From Candidatus Desulfofervidaceae bacterium (GTDB lineage: Bacteria > Desulfobacterota > Desulfofervidia > Desulfofervidales > Desulfofervidaceae): a DNA stretch of 64,000 nucleotides. Position 1 is the stretch's first letter. Each line of letters starts with the position of its first letter. The DNA lies in assembly GCA_027038965.1 (NCBI GenBank), contig JALWFG010000013.1:1-64000 (forward strand), written 5' to 3'. Under the pieces are notes generated by a model. That model had not been told where the DNA came from, did not search any database, and saw only the letters and a list, made by a program, of their open reading frames with translations. Below, piece by piece: positions 24,818 to 34,480 of this stretch. A program made the translations under genes and the position numbers.

Positions 24818-25210
24818 TCAATGCCCTATTAAAGATTCCGGAGTAACAATCCTAATAAGCACCTCTTTGGAAACCGCATTTGGAGATGGTGTTTTTTCTA
24901 AGACCCAGCCCTTCACATGATGCAGAAAAACTTGTCTTTTAATCCCGTCAGGGGTTTTATAAACAATCTGGATACCATCAATTCTTGAAAAATCGTCTAA
25001 TACAATATCTATTCTTTCCAAAAGGCGTATATTCCCGGGGCCGAAATCAGTCATTATGTATTTTGAGCTTGTCGGGAATCCCCTTGTATTTATTCCCCAA
25101 AAATGAGCGCCATAAAGCTTGCAATATTCTTGACTCAAAACTTCTGCTCGGGCAACCAAACATCCCCAAACAAGAAGGGCAAGGATCCCAAGAAATACCT
25201 TTTTAGTCAT
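24818..25210 (-). CDS. Secreted protein of unknown function
   Basis: A 130-residue protein with a clear signal peptide (TKKVFLGILALLVWGCLVARA) and a likely cut before EVLSQEY. A lipobox-like VWGC is present, but the Trp is unusual for lipoprotein attachment. The mature part of about 108 residues is predicted to be mostly strands, including a conserved-looking YKTPDGIKRQVFLHHVKGW. No family is recognised. It stands between the decarboxylase and tyrA, all on the minus strand, with AGGAGG before its ATG. Confidence 0.75.
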   Translation of the reverse strand: MTKKVFLGILALLVWGCLVARAEVLSQEYCKLYGAHFWGINTRGFPTSSKYIMTDFGPGNIRLLERIDIVLDDFSRIDGIQIVYKTPDGIKRQVFLHHVKGWVLEKTPSPNAVSKEVLIRIVTPESLIGH

Positions 25211-25276
25211 ACTTTCCTCCTTTCAATGCTCTTTAAATCTATCCAGTCTATTTTAACCATTTCAACCTAAAAACAA

Positions 25277-25294
25277 AAGCAGAATATTCTGCTT
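25277..25294. repeat. Perfect 18-bp palindrome
   Basis: AAGCAGAATATTCTGCTT is perfectly symmetrical. It lies 67 bp upstream of the secreted-protein gene, where it could be an operator. A palindrome with no loop favours protein binding over termination. Confidence 0.6.
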
Positions 25295-25389
25295 CAATTG
25301 GAATTGGCCCAAGTGGTTTAGCAATTTAGCAGTTGAATAGGTGAGTAGTTGAATGGAAAAATCTTTTTGCTTAGCACTTAAAATCATTT

Positions 25390-25405
25390 CAGGCCTTTAG
25401 GCCTG
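25390..25405 (-). terminator. Short hairpin after tyrA
   Basis: CAGGCC-TTTA-GGCCTG forms a 6-bp GC-rich stem 17 bp after the tyrA stop codon. It lacks a clean T-tract on the minus strand, so it may be a weak or factor-assisted terminator. Confidence 0.45.
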
Positions 25406-25421
25406 CTGTCGCAATTTTCTT

Positions 25422-26219
25422 TTATTTACTAGAATATTTACTAGAAATATAATTTTCTATCTTTTTAAACATTTCTGTAAAGGCCTTTTGGTTTTGGTTT
25501 GAAACAATGTCTTTTAATTTTTCCAAATGTTTCCAAAATAGAGGCAAGACCCTTTCTTTGTAAAATGGATTATCAAATTGAATCGCCCCATAGATTTCTG
25601 GATTTTGAGAAGTCAGGCCGATTATGCGTTCCCAGAGAACACGAAAATTAGGTGTAGAGTAACGCTGTAACGTTTCTGAACAAAAAGACAGATTGGCTAC
25701 CGTAGTACCAAAGGCAATAAAAAGAAAATGGGTCAGGGCCTGAATGACGGCCATGATTTGGTCATGTTCCTCAGGGGTAGTTAATTCAAGCCGGGCCTCC
25801 TTAAATACCCTTTTCAGCCAATCAAGCCATGTCTTTCCTCGGGCTGGACAAAGCACGATTGTTTGTTCCTTAAGCCCGCAGATCCCAGGGCCAAAGAGGG
25901 GGTGAGCGCCTATTACTTCCACTTTATCGTTTGTTGCCCTTAACATCGCCCTTACGGGCTCTGTCTTTAGCGAGGTAAAATCCATTAAAAGGCAATTTCC
26001 CCGCACATAAGGGCCAATTTCTTCTATAATCTTTACAGTAACATTGATTGGAACAGAGACAATAACCACATCGCACCTTCTGGCAAGTTCTTGGTTGGTT
26101 AGTTTGGTTTTTCTTCCAGAGATGAGCACCCTATATCCTTTACTTTCAAAAAAGGACTTAAACCACTGTCCCATACGACCCGTGCCACCGATAATTCCGA
26201 TAAAGTCTGGTTCTTTCAT
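25422..26219 (-). CDS. tyrA: Prephenate dehydrogenase
   Basis: A 265-residue NAD(P)-dependent dehydrogenase that decarboxylates prephenate (or arogenate) in tyrosine synthesis. The Rossmann signature is [32 protein letters not shown], the active-site histidine region [11 protein letters not shown] and [12 protein letters not shown] follow, all typical of TyrA. No chorismate mutase or ACT domain is attached. Its start overlaps the stop of aroC by 4 bp, so chorismate synthase and tyrosine synthesis are translated together. Confidence 0.92.
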   Translation of the reverse strand: MKEPDFIGIIGGTGRMGQWFKSFFESKGYRVLISGRKTKLTNQELARRCDVVIVSVPINVTVKIIEEIGPYVRGNCLLMDFTSLKTEPVRAMLRATNDKVEVIGAHPLFGPGICGLKEQTIVLCPARGKTWLDWLKRVFKEARLELTTPEEHDQIMAVIQALTHFLFIAFGTTVANLSFCSETLQRYSTPNFRVLWERIIGLTSQNPEIYGAIQFDNPFYKERVLPLFWKHLEKLKDIVSNQNQKAFTEMFKKIENYISSKYSSK

Positions 26220-27265
26220 CCTATCATCCTCTGACGCAAAAGATGGTCTGCCAATACCAATCTAACCATAGCTGCACATACAGGCACAATTCGAGGAATG
26301 GCCGAAATATCGTGCCTACCCTTAACAGAAATGGTGGTAGCCATACCCTCTTCAGTAATTGTCCGTTGCTCTTTTTCAATGGAGGGAATGGGTTTTACAG
26401 CTACCCGCACTATAATTTCATCGCCATTAGAAATGCCAGCTAAAATGCCTCCGGCATTGTTGGTCACAAAACCCTCTGGGGTAATTTCATCATTACATTC
26501 TGAGCCAAGCATCTCTGCTACCTTAAATCCAGCCCCAATTTCTACTCCTTTAACTGCTCCAATAGACATCAAGGCCTTGGCCAAGTCGGCATCCAGTTTG
26601 TCAAAAACTGGTTCTCCTAGTCCAGGAGGACAGTTTTTTACCCTTATTTCTACAACACCACCTAATGAATCACCTTGTTTTCTTACTTGAGCAAGGCGTT
26701 GTTCCATCTCTTTAGATGCCGCTTCATCACAGCAGAACAAAGAATTTTTCTCAATAAAATCCAAATTGCATGTTTTGGCCCAAATGCCCCCCAAGGATAC
26801 AGTATAGGCATAAACCTCTATTCTAGCGGTATCTAAAACCTTTTGAGCGACCGCTCCAGCCGCCACTCGGGCCACGGTCTCTCTGCCTGAAGAGCGGCCC
26901 CCTCCACGCCAATCCCTAAGACCATATTTTTTAAAATAGGTGTAGTCCCCGTGACCGGGACGAAAGATATCTTTTATGGCTTCGTATTTGCTACTGTCCA
27001 CATCCCTATTGTAGACTACCATAGCAATGGGGGTGCCTGTCGTAAGTCCTTCAAAAACGCCTGAGAGTATTTCTACTCTGTCTGGTTCTTTGCGAGGGGT
27101 GGTCAATTGCCGACCAGGACGACGCTTATCAAGCTCTTTCTGAATATCTTCAGGTGTTAACCTGAGTTTAGGAGGACATCCATCGATCACTACGCCTAAA
27201 GCTATCCCGTGAGATTCTCCGAAGGTAGTTACCCGAAACGCTTGACCAAAGGTATTTCCAGGCAT
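26216..27265 (-). CDS. aroC: Chorismate synthase
   Basis: Last enzyme of the shikimate pathway. It makes chorismate from 5-enolpyruvylshikimate-3-phosphate using reduced FMN. At 349 residues, it starts with [19 protein letters not shown], the conserved family signature. [33 protein letters not shown] and the [17 protein letters not shown] stretch follow. AAGGAG before the ATG at 27265 fixes the start; the frame open to 27430 has no support. It heads an operon with tyrA. Confidence 0.96.
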   Translation of the reverse strand: MPGNTFGQAFRVTTFGESHGIALGVVIDGCPPKLRLTPEDIQKELDKRRPGRQLTTPRKEPDRVEILSGVFEGLTTGTPIAMVVYNRDVDSSKYEAIKDIFRPGHGDYTYFKKYGLRDWRGGGRSSGRETVARVAAGAVAQKVLDTARIEVYAYTVSLGGIWAKTCNLDFIEKNSLFCCDEAASKEMEQRLAQVRKQGDSLGGVVEIRVKNCPPGLGEPVFDKLDADLAKALMSIGAVKGVEIGAGFKVAEMLGSECNDEITPEGFVTNNAGGILAGISNGDEIIVRVAVKPIPSIEKEQRTITEEGMATTISVKGRHDISAIPRIVPVCAAMVRLVLADHLLRQRMIG

Positions 27266-27463
27266 AAACACTCTCCTTGGGCTGGAATAAAATCCCGCCC
27301 CTGTTGTAGCGTGGCAGACTATTTTCGTCAAGTAATAATCAAGTGAATCAGAAAGCACAATGTTCATCTTACAATTTTGTCTCATTATAAGCAGAATTTT
27401 ACAAAAATGTAAATAATTTTTTTCGGCCATTTAAATAAAATTCGTATATGTTTTTGTTTTTAA

Positions 27464-27883
<420 letters not shown>

Positions 27884-27924
27884 ATGGGCTTAGGGCATAA
27901 ATTAAAAAAATAAGGAGGGAAAGG

Positions 27925-29136
27925 ATGATTTCAGGAGCAGACACCGCTTGGTTATTGGTAGCATCGGCCTTGGTGATGTTAATGACCCCAGGTTTGGCCT
28001 TTTTCTATGGGGGGATGGTGAGAAGCAAAAACGTGCTCAACACCCTATTTTTAAGCTTTATCGCCTTGGCGGTAATTACCTTAGAATGGGTTGTGATTGG
28101 CTATTCCATGGCATTTGGTCGAGATATTGGTGGTTTTATCGGCGGGCTAAATCATCTCTTTTTGCATGGAGTTGGTTTAACCCCCAGTCCAAATTATGCC
28201 TCTACAGTACCGGTCTTGGTCTTTATGATTTTCCAAATGATGTTTGCCATCATCACGCCTGCCTTGATTTCTGGGGCCTTAGTAGAAAGGATGAAATTCA
28301 GCGCTTATGTGTGGTTTATCTTGCTTTGGGCCATTTTAGTATATAATCCAGTATGCCATTGGGTTTGGGCAAAAGGAGGGTGGCTTGGGAAATTGGGTGC
28401 CCTTGATTTTGCTGGTGGAACTGTGGTTCATATCAATGCTGGAATCTCGGCCCTCATAGTAGCCTTGGTTTTGGGGAAGAGAAAAGGATATCCCAGTGCC
28501 AACTTTGTTCCGCATAACCTCACCTTGACTGCTATTGGAGCGGGGCTTTTATGGTTTGGGTGGTTTGGCTTTAATGCCGGTAGTGCCTTAGGGGCAAACC
28601 AAACTGCGGCCTTGGCCTTTGTAACTACCCATATTGCCGCAGCAGCAGCGTCGTTTTCCTGGTTAATGGCTGAATGGATTCATGTAGGAAAGCCTAGCAC
28701 TTTGGGGGCCGTTTCTGGATTAGTAGCTGGTCTAGTAGCTATTACCCCGGCCGCAGGATTTGTCTCTCCTATAGGGGCCATTTTTATTGGCCTGGGTGCA
28801 GGGGTAATCTGTTATATCTCCGTGCTTCTTAAAGGAAAATTTGGTTATGATGACTCATTAGATGCCTTTGGAGTTCATGGTGTAGGTGGTATTTGGGGGG
28901 CAATTGCAACAGGTATCTTTGCCTGTCATAATGCCACTGGCCTCTTGTCAGGCAATGTCCATCAATTTATAGTCCAAGTCATCGCCGTTGCGGTTTCAAT
29001 AGTATATGCTGGTTTTATGACCTTTGTTATTTTAAAGGTAATTCAAGCCATTATAGGACTTAGGGTTGAGGCTGAAGAAGAGGTTACCGGTCTTGACCTC
29101 ACCAGTCATGGAGAAACTGGTTATAAGCTAGTCTAA
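27925..29136 (+). CDS. amtB: Ammonium transporter
   Basis: A 403-residue inner-membrane protein with about 11 spans. It shows MTPGLAFFYGGMVRSKNVL (Amt signature), DFAGGTVVHINAG with the first pore histidine region, WFGFNAGSALGANQ, and DDSLDAFGVHGVGG, which holds the second pore histidine. No signal peptide is apparent, unlike E. coli AmtB. TAAGGAGG precedes the ATG 41 bp after the PII gene, so both are on one transcript. The C-terminal tail (GLDLTSHGETGY) is the PII contact region. Confidence 0.96.
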   Translation: MISGADTAWLLVASALVMLMTPGLAFFYGGMVRSKNVLNTLFLSFIALAVITLEWVVIGYSMAFGRDIGGFIGGLNHLFLHGVGLTPSPNYASTVPVLVFMIFQMMFAIITPALISGALVERMKFSAYVWFILLWAILVYNPVCHWVWAKGGWLGKLGALDFAGGTVVHINAGISALIVALVLGKRKGYPSANFVPHNLTLTAIGAGLLWFGWFGFNAGSALGANQTAALAFVTTHIAAAAASFSWLMAEWIHVGKPSTLGAVSGLVAGLVAITPAAGFVSPIGAIFIGLGAGVICYISVLLKGKFGYDDSLDAFGVHGVGGIWGAIATGIFACHNATGLLSGNVHQFIVQVIAVAVSIVYAGFMTFVILKVIQAIIGLRVEAEEEVTGLDLTSHGETGYKLV

Positions 29137-29142
29137 ACATAA

Positions 29143-29178
29143 TTGCCAGCCCTTGCCCAAGGGCTGGCAACGCCTTTT
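29143..29178 (+). terminator. Terminator after amtB
   Basis: TTGCCAGCCCTTG and CAAGGGCTGGCAA form a 13-bp perfect stem directly after the gene, followed by a short TTTT. It should end the nitrogen operon. Confidence 0.75.
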
Positions 29179-29295
29179 ATTCTTTGGGCCCATAGCCAAT
29201 TTTGAACTTTGTTTTAAGCCAAACAAAGGCAATTACAAATTTGGGGGTCTTGAGACCTTGTCAAATATGATTAAATTTGTTATTTTGTTTTTAGC

Positions 29296-29371
29296 GGGCG
29301 GTTAACTCAGCGGTTAGAGTGCCATCCTCACACGGTGGAAGTCGCTGGTTCGAATCCAGCACCGCCCACCA
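29296..29371 (+). tRNA. tRNA-Val (anticodon CAC)
   Basis: Cloverleaf: acceptor GGGCGGT/ACCGCCC, D-arm ACTCAGCGGTTAGAGT, anticodon stem CCATC/GGTGG around loop CTCACAC, and T-arm GCTGG-TTCGAAT-CCAGC. The CCA is encoded. The start of pgeF lies only 9 nt after the CCA. Confidence 0.95.
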
Positions 29372-29380
29372 TCTTATGTC

Positions 29381-30142
29381 ATGCCTTTTGAAAATAGGGA
29401 ATTGCCGGTTTTTGTTTTTAAATCCTTGTCGTCCCTTCCCTTTTTAACCCATGCCGTTTTTACCCGTCACGGAGGATTTAGTCGTGGCCCCTACGCCAGT
29501 CTCAATCTGAGCGATACAGTAGGAGATGATTATCAGGCCGTCAGCCAAAATCTGGCCAAAGTCAAGGCCTTTTTAGGGACAAATAAACTCGTTTATGCCA
29601 CCCAGGTTCATCAGGATAAGGTAGCCATCATCAGAGTTGCTCAAGGGTCTTCTCGGGTATCTAATGTGGATGCCTTGATAACCAATCAACCGGGCGTTGC
29701 CCTTTTGATAAAATTGGCGGATTGTCAAGGTATTTTTTTATGCGACGTCAAAAACAAGGTCATCGCTGCTATTCACAACGGTTGGAGGGGGAGTGTCCTT
29801 AATATCATTTCCAAAACTGTAAAAATTATGGAAGATGAATTTAAAACTCATCCTAAAGATATCTGGGCGGCAATTAGTCCTTCCCTTGGCCCTTGTTGCG
29901 CTGAATTTAAAGATTATCGCACCCTATTGCCAAAATCTTTCTGGCAATATAAAATGTCAGGCAATCTTTTCAATTGGTGGGAGATTTCATGTCACCAACT
30001 TGAAAACGCTGGGGTTCCCAGAAGGCAAATAGAAGTAGCTCAAATTTGCACCGTCTGCAATTCTAATTTCTTTTCTTATCGGCGAGATAGGGGCAAAACA
30101 GGTCGTTTCGGTGTGGCCATTATGCTTAAAGAGGAAAAATGA
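29381..30142 (+). CDS. pgeF: Peptidoglycan editing factor/YfiH-type multicopper-like protein
   Basis: A 253-residue member of the YfiH/YlmD (DUF152, laccase-domain) family. Studied members cleave purine nucleosides or remove wrongly placed L-Ser from peptidoglycan precursors. Conserved metal ligands are visible: His in THAVFTRHGGFS and ATQVHQDKV, Cys in LIKLADCQGIF and His in AIHNGWRG. The ATG lies 9 nt after the tRNA-Val CCA with no ribosome-binding site. The mRNA may therefore become nearly leaderless after tRNA processing. pyrK follows with a 4-bp overlap. Confidence 0.92.
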   Translation: MPFENRELPVFVFKSLSSLPFLTHAVFTRHGGFSRGPYASLNLSDTVGDDYQAVSQNLAKVKAFLGTNKLVYATQVHQDKVAIIRVAQGSSRVSNVDALITNQPGVALLIKLADCQGIFLCDVKNKVIAAIHNGWRGSVLNIISKTVKIMEDEFKTHPKDIWAAISPSLGPCCAEFKDYRTLLPKSFWQYKMSGNLFNWWEISCHQLENAGVPRRQIEVAQICTVCNSNFFSYRRDRGKTGRFGVAIMLKEEK

Positions 30143-30924
30143 TGATTTTAGAAGTGGCAACCGTGGTTGAGCATAGGCATTTTGTGGCCTCCAAGGCAGA
30201 ATCCTTTCATATTTTAAAACTTCGTTCTCCTGAAATAGCTGTTCAGGCAATGCCAGGGCAGTTTGTAATGCTCAGGGTAAATGAATTGTTTGATCCCCTT
30301 TTAAGACGTCCCTTTTCTATATTTCATACGGAAAAGGATTGTCTTTACCTTTTTTATAAGGTGGTAGGGAAAGGGACTTCCTTGATGTCACAATGGTCCC
30401 AAGGAAGGGAAGTGAGCCTTTTGGGACCGCTTGGAAATGGGTTTGGTTTGCCTTCAAAAGATGTCCCCTGGCTTGTGGCTGGAGGGGCAGGCATTGCCCC
30501 GTTATTTTTTTTGCATCACTACCTCAAGCACCATGGATATAGGCCCAAAATACTTTGGGGGCTGCGGTATCGGATATCTCAAGAGCTCATAGACTTTTTG
30601 AGCAAATATTTGGATAATATTGTCATTTATACAGAAGACGGAAGCCTTGGTTATCAGGGGTTGGTGACCGAGGGGGTAGAAAAATTATACCAGATAACCA
30701 AACCATCTAAAATTTATGCCTGTGGTCCAATCCCTATGTTAAAGTCAGTTTATGACTGGCTTAAGAATAAGGATATTCCCATGGAGGTTTCGTTAGAGGC
30801 CCAAATGGCTTGTGGAATAGGAGCATGCCTTGGGTGTATTATAAAGGGCAAAGAGGGCTATAAAAAGGTGTGTTGTGAAGGCCCGGTGTTTGATGCCAGG
30901 GAGATAAAATGGGACGAGATATAA
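30139..30924 (+). CDS. pyrK: Dihydroorotate dehydrogenase electron-transfer subunit
   Basis: A 261-residue FAD and [2Fe-2S] protein that passes electrons from dihydroorotate dehydrogenase B to NAD+. FAD contact is in LLRRPFSIF, NAD-binding in LVAGGAGIAPLFF. The iron-sulfur cysteines cluster near residue 225-250 (ACGIGACLGCIIKG and CCEGPVF). It overlaps pgeF by 4 bp and pyrD by 16 bp, so the complex is made by coupled translation. Confidence 0.95.
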   Translation: MMILEVATVVEHRHFVASKAESFHILKLRSPEIAVQAMPGQFVMLRVNELFDPLLRRPFSIFHTEKDCLYLFYKVVGKGTSLMSQWSQGREVSLLGPLGNGFGLPSKDVPWLVAGGAGIAPLFFLHHYLKHHGYRPKILWGLRYRISQELIDFLSKYLDNIVIYTEDGSLGYQGLVTEGVEKLYQITKPSKIYACGPIPMLKSVYDWLKNKDIPMEVSLEAQMACGIGACLGCIIKGKEGYKKVCCEGPVFDAREIKWDEI

Positions 30925-31826
30925 ATTTAACGGTCAAATTAGGAGGCCTTGAGCTAAAAAATCCTGTTATGGTGGCTTCAGGCACCTTTGGTTATGGAGA
31001 AGAATATAGTTGGCTTGTAGATTTAAACCAACTTGGGGCCGTAGTGGTCAAGGGGCTTTCATTGAAGCCAAAGCTTGGGAATCTACCTCCCAGGTTGGTA
31101 GAGACGCCCTGCGGTCTTATTAATGCCATTGGGCTTGAAAATATAGGGGTTAAACGCTTTGTAGAAGAAAAACTGCCCTTTTTGAAACAATTTGACACCA
31201 AAGTCATAGTGAATATCTTTGGATATTCTGTTGGAGAGTATGCCCAATTGGCCGAATTTTTGAGTTCTGCTAGTATTGATGCCTTAGAAATCAATATTTC
31301 TTGTCCCAATATCAAGGAAAGTGGCAGGCTTTTTGGCACTGATCCCAAGATGGCCCAGGAAGTTACAAAGGCCGTATGTCAACACACCCATTTACCAGTA
31401 TTTGTGAAATTGACTCCTATGGTAACTGACATTACCGGTATTGTTGAGGCCGTTATGGAGGCCGGGGCCGATGGAGTGTCTTTAATCAATACCATACCTG
31501 CAATGGCTGTTAACATTTATACCAGACGCCCTCGGTTGGGAAATGTTACAGGAGGGATGTCTGGTCCTTGTCTTAAGCCCATTGCCCTAAAGTTGATTTG
31601 GGATATAGTGCAAAAAATGAGAGTTCCTATAATCGGCATTGGAGGAATCACCAATTATGAGGATGCCCTTGAGTTTCTCATAGTAGGGGCTCGGGCAGTT
31701 CAAATTGGGACGGCTAACTTTGTCAACCCCAAGACAAGCATAGAGATTATAGAGGGAATTCAGCAATATCTTAAAAAACAAGGCTTAAAAGATATAAATG
31801 AGGTTATTGGAACTTTGAGGATTTAG
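30909..31826 (+). CDS. pyrD: Dihydroorotate dehydrogenase, catalytic subunit (type 1B)
   Basis: A 305-residue FMN TIM-barrel enzyme of pyrimidine synthesis that oxidises dihydroorotate to orotate. It shows LKNPVMVASGTFGYG at the N terminus, ALEINISCPNIKESG with the active-site Cys typical of class 1, PVFVKLTPMVTDI, LINTIPAM, and the FMN-phosphate loops IIGIGGITNYEDA and ARAVQIGTANF. Pairing with pyrK defines the NAD-dependent 1B type, as expected in an anaerobe. Confidence 0.96.
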   Translation: MGRDINLTVKLGGLELKNPVMVASGTFGYGEEYSWLVDLNQLGAVVVKGLSLKPKLGNLPPRLVETPCGLINAIGLENIGVKRFVEEKLPFLKQFDTKVIVNIFGYSVGEYAQLAEFLSSASIDALEINISCPNIKESGRLFGTDPKMAQEVTKAVCQHTHLPVFVKLTPMVTDITGIVEAVMEAGADGVSLINTIPAMAVNIYTRRPRLGNVTGGMSGPCLKPIALKLIWDIVQKMRVPIIGIGGITNYEDALEFLIVGARAVQIGTANFVNPKTSIEIIEGIQQYLKKQGLKDINEVIGTLRI

Positions 31827-32014
31827 TAAAGCAGGGCATTTGCTAGTAGTTGTTGGTTTAGTTGTTAACTGGCCTTACGCAAAACAAAAAAGTGCTATCA
31901 TAAGCAGCAAGTGAGAAAAATAATCATATGTTTTCTGGGTATAATCTTGTTTTTCGCCCAAAAGAGGCATTTTCTCTTGAAAGAAGTATGCTAAAAATGA
32001 TAGACTATTAAATA

Positions 32015-32899
32015 ATGAAGATATTTAAACCCTACGATTTTTTTGCTCAAGATTTGTTAGAGATTTTGGATAATCTTCCAGTAGGAGTTGTTTTATACCA
32101 AGAGAAGATTGTTTATGCTAATCCAATCTCGTTAATTCTTCTGAGTTGTTCTCCCAGGGATGTGTTTAATAGATATACTTGGGAATTGTTTCCGAAACCT
32201 TATCAAGAGTTTATTAGAAACAACGTTGAAAGAAGGATTAAAGGTAATCTTGTTTCTCCCAAGGTTTATCCTCTAGAAGTTACTACCTCAAGGAAGGAAA
32301 AAAAGTGGATAAGAATTGAGGCTACAACTGTTAAATATAGGGATGAACACCTAGGGTTAGCTACTATTATTGATATTACCAAAGAAAGAAAATTGGAAGA
32401 AAGGCTAACCGAACTTGCCAACATAGATGATTTGACTAAGATATACAATCGCCGGAAGTTTTTTAAAGAGCTCTCAAAGGAAATAGATAGGGCAAAAAGA
32501 TATAATAGACCTCTTTCGTTAATTATGGCAGATATTGATGATTTTAAATTGGTTAACGATACATATGGCCATCTTATAGGGGATTGTGTGCTTAAAGACC
32601 TAGCCCAGCTTTTTAAAGACATGATTAGGGCCAGTGATTGTGTCGCCCGATATGGTGGTGAAGAATTTGTTATTATAACCCCAGAGACAGATTTAGCAGG
32701 GGCAGTTAAACTGGGAGAAAAGCTACGTCAAGTTGTAGAAGGTTTTTCCTTTTGTTCTGGTATTCACATTACCATAAGCTTAGGAGTAACCCAATTTGAA
32801 AAAGAAGATACTACTGACCTCTTAATCAGAAAAGTGGATAATGCCATGTACGAGGCCAAAAGGCAGGGGAAAAATCAAGTTGTAGCCTATGGAGTTTAG
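32015..32899 (+). CDS. Diguanylate cyclase with PAS domain
   Basis: A 294-residue protein. Residues about 10-125 are a PAS sensor domain (LDNLPVGVVLYQEKIVYANP, and the PAC end VKYRDEHLGLATIIDITKER). Residues about 130-290 are a GGDEF domain with DDLTKIYNRRKFF and the active site YGGEEFVI. An inhibitory RxxD site may be absent. It would make cyclic-di-GMP in response to a bound ligand. No membrane segment is present, so it senses a cytoplasmic signal. It sits 189 bp after pyrD with no ribosome-binding site and is 3 bp from a FliK-like gene. Confidence 0.93.
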   Translation: MKIFKPYDFFAQDLLEILDNLPVGVVLYQEKIVYANPISLILLSCSPRDVFNRYTWELFPKPYQEFIRNNVERRIKGNLVSPKVYPLEVTTSRKEKKWIRIEATTVKYRDEHLGLATIIDITKERKLEERLTELANIDDLTKIYNRRKFFKELSKEIDRAKRYNRPLSLIMADIDDFKLVNDTYGHLIGDCVLKDLAQLFKDMIRASDCVARYGGEEFVIITPETDLAGAVKLGEKLRQVVEGFSFCSGIHITISLGVTQFEKEDTTDLLIRKVDNAMYEAKRQGKNQVVAYGV

Positions 32900-32902
32900 T
32901 CA

Positions 32903-33904
32903 ATGCAACCATTTAGGGTCTTAAATGCACCTGAATTAATAGAAATTTCTGAAAAGGAAAGAGAGCTTTTTGCCCGCATTGGCCAAATCCTTAAGGCCCA
33001 AGTGGTAGAACAGCTTTCTGAAAAACGCTTTTTTCTCCGGTTTGGAGAAAAGCTCGTCATGGCAGAAGCGATGGTGCCCCTTGAAGCAGGAAAGGAAATC
33101 AAGGTAAGAGTTGAGGCCCTGAGACCGAAGATTACCTTAAAGCTTCTTCCCCTAAAGGCAAGAGCAGATGTGGGAAAACAAGGTATTTTAAATGCCATTG
33201 CCCAAAAACAAGATTTATCTTCATTGATAGAGCGAATGCTTAGCCTAAAGGAAGTTCCTGATTTGCAAAAAATCATTAAAGACATCATTGCCAATAAAGA
33301 AAAGTTGCAAAAAAAGGACTTCTGGCAGAATTTGGGAAAAGTGCTTTTGGGAAGGTCCGAAAAGGGCGAAGATGAATCTTCCTTACAAAGGATACTTACC
33401 TCCCTTTTCAATGAGGCAAGGGCTGAACACAAAAAAATCCTAGCCGATTTTCTAAGTCAGTTTGAAATCATTAAGACCATAAATGCCCACCTGAAACAGG
33501 AAGAGATTTATTTACAAATTCCTTATATGGGTACTAATCAAGCCCATAGTCATAATATAGAGATACTCATTAGTAAGGAAAAAAGAGAAAAAAACTTGGC
33601 CGGTTCTTTTAAAAGGGCCTATCTGTTCCAATTCCGAATGTGTTTGGAAGCACTGGGCAAAATAGAGGGGAAAATAAGGCTTCCTTCAGAAAATGAAATG
33701 TTTATCTATTTAAGTACGGAAAGAGAAGATACGGCCAAGTTTATCGAATCTCAGGTATCTCTGTTAAAGAAAAATTTGGAGAAGTCTAAATTTATTTTAA
33801 GAGAATTTTTATGTCAGGCCCAACCAGATAACGAAAAATGGAGGCAAGATTTCTGTCTTTCTTTATTAAAACTTGGTAAAAATTTTCTTGATTTAAGGGC
33901 ATAG
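32903..33904 (+). CDS. FliK-like flagellar hook-length control protein
   Basis: A 333-residue protein with a helical, low-similarity N-terminal part and a C-terminal region (about 200-330) of the Flg_hook type. Weak markers are IYLQIPYMGT, FRMCLEALGKIEGKIRLP and a final VSLLKKNLEKSKF helix. FliK measures hook length and switches export by contacting FlhB. The next gene encodes a free FlhB C-terminal-like domain, the same pairing as Bacillus ylqG-ylqH. No other flagellar gene is in the window. Assignment depends mainly on that pairing. Confidence 0.65.
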   Translation: MQPFRVLNAPELIEISEKERELFARIGQILKAQVVEQLSEKRFFLRFGEKLVMAEAMVPLEAGKEIKVRVEALRPKITLKLLPLKARADVGKQGILNAIAQKQDLSSLIERMLSLKEVPDLQKIIKDIIANKEKLQKKDFWQNLGKVLLGRSEKGEDESSLQRILTSLFNEARAEHKKILADFLSQFEIIKTINAHLKQEEIYLQIPYMGTNQAHSHNIEILISKEKREKNLAGSFKRAYLFQFRMCLEALGKIEGKIRLPSENEMFIYLSTEREDTAKFIESQVSLLKKNLEKSKFILREFLCQAQPDNEKWRQDFCLSLLKLGKNFLDLRA

Positions 33905-33907
33905 GAA

Positions 33908-34219
33908 ATGACTTCAAAGGATAAAAAGGCCGTGGCTCTGAGATATGAATACGGAAAGAATACGGCCCCTCAAGTCGTAGCCAAGGGAAGAGGGGCCTTG
34001 GGTCAAAAGATTATAGAAGTAGCCCAAAGACATGGAGTTTACATTTATCATGACCCTGATTTGACGGAAGTCCTTTATAAATTGGACCTCTTAGACGAAA
34101 TTCCGCCCCGCCTTTATCAAGCAGTGGCTGAGGTGCTGGCCTTTGTTTATGTAGTAGGTCGCAAATGGAAAGAAAACAAAAAAGAGGTTGTAAGCCGTAA
34201 GGAAAAGGATTATCTTTGA
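33908..34219 (+). CDS. FlhB C-terminal-like protein (FhlB/YlqH)
   Basis: A 103-residue protein equal to the cytoplasmic C-terminal domain of FlhB/YscU-type export proteins. It has AVALRYEYGKNTAPQVVAKG, GVYIYHDPDLTEVLYKL and DEIPPRLYQAVAEVLAFVY. The NPTH autocleavage motif of true FlhB is not present, since the protein begins just after it would be. Such free copies occur widely and can partly replace the FlhB C-terminal domain. It begins 3 bp after the FliK-like gene. Confidence 0.9.
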   Translation: MTSKDKKAVALRYEYGKNTAPQVVAKGRGALGQKIIEVAQRHGVYIYHDPDLTEVLYKLDLLDEIPPRLYQAVAEVLAFVYVVGRKWKENKKEVVSRKEKDYL

Positions 34220-34257
34220 TTGTGAGTGAAGAGTTATAATAAAGGGGAGGGGTGTAA

Positions 34258-34479
34258 ATGCCTCTACAACATCTAGCCAAATTTTTGATTTTTACAGGAT
34301 TAATTATTGTTTTATTTGGTTTGATACTCCTTTTTGCCCATAAAATTCCTTATTTAGGAAGGCTGCCGGGGGATATTATTATTCAACGCAAAAATTTTAC
34401 CTTCTATTTCCCCTTGGTGACTTGCCTTATTTTAAGTGTTGTTTTGACGGTAATCCTAAATTTAATTTTGAGGAAGTAA
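34258..34479 (+). CDS. DUF2905 small membrane protein
   Basis: A 73-residue protein with two membrane segments (about 8-30 and 48-70) and the family core GRLPGDIIIQRKNFTFYFPL between them. DUF2905 proteins are common short inner-membrane proteins without a known role. GGGGAGG precedes its ATG. It starts 38 bp after the FlhB-like gene and ends 1 bp before pepP. Confidence 0.9.
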   Translation: MPLQHLAKFLIFTGLIIVLFGLILLFAHKIPYLGRLPGDIIIQRKNFTFYFPLVTCLILSVVLTVILNLILRK

Positions 34480-34480
34480 A

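Noticed and set aside
32896-33432. 178-codon frame on the minus strand
   Set aside because: It lies opposite the FliK-like gene, has Ser/Phe-rich shadow composition and no start signal.
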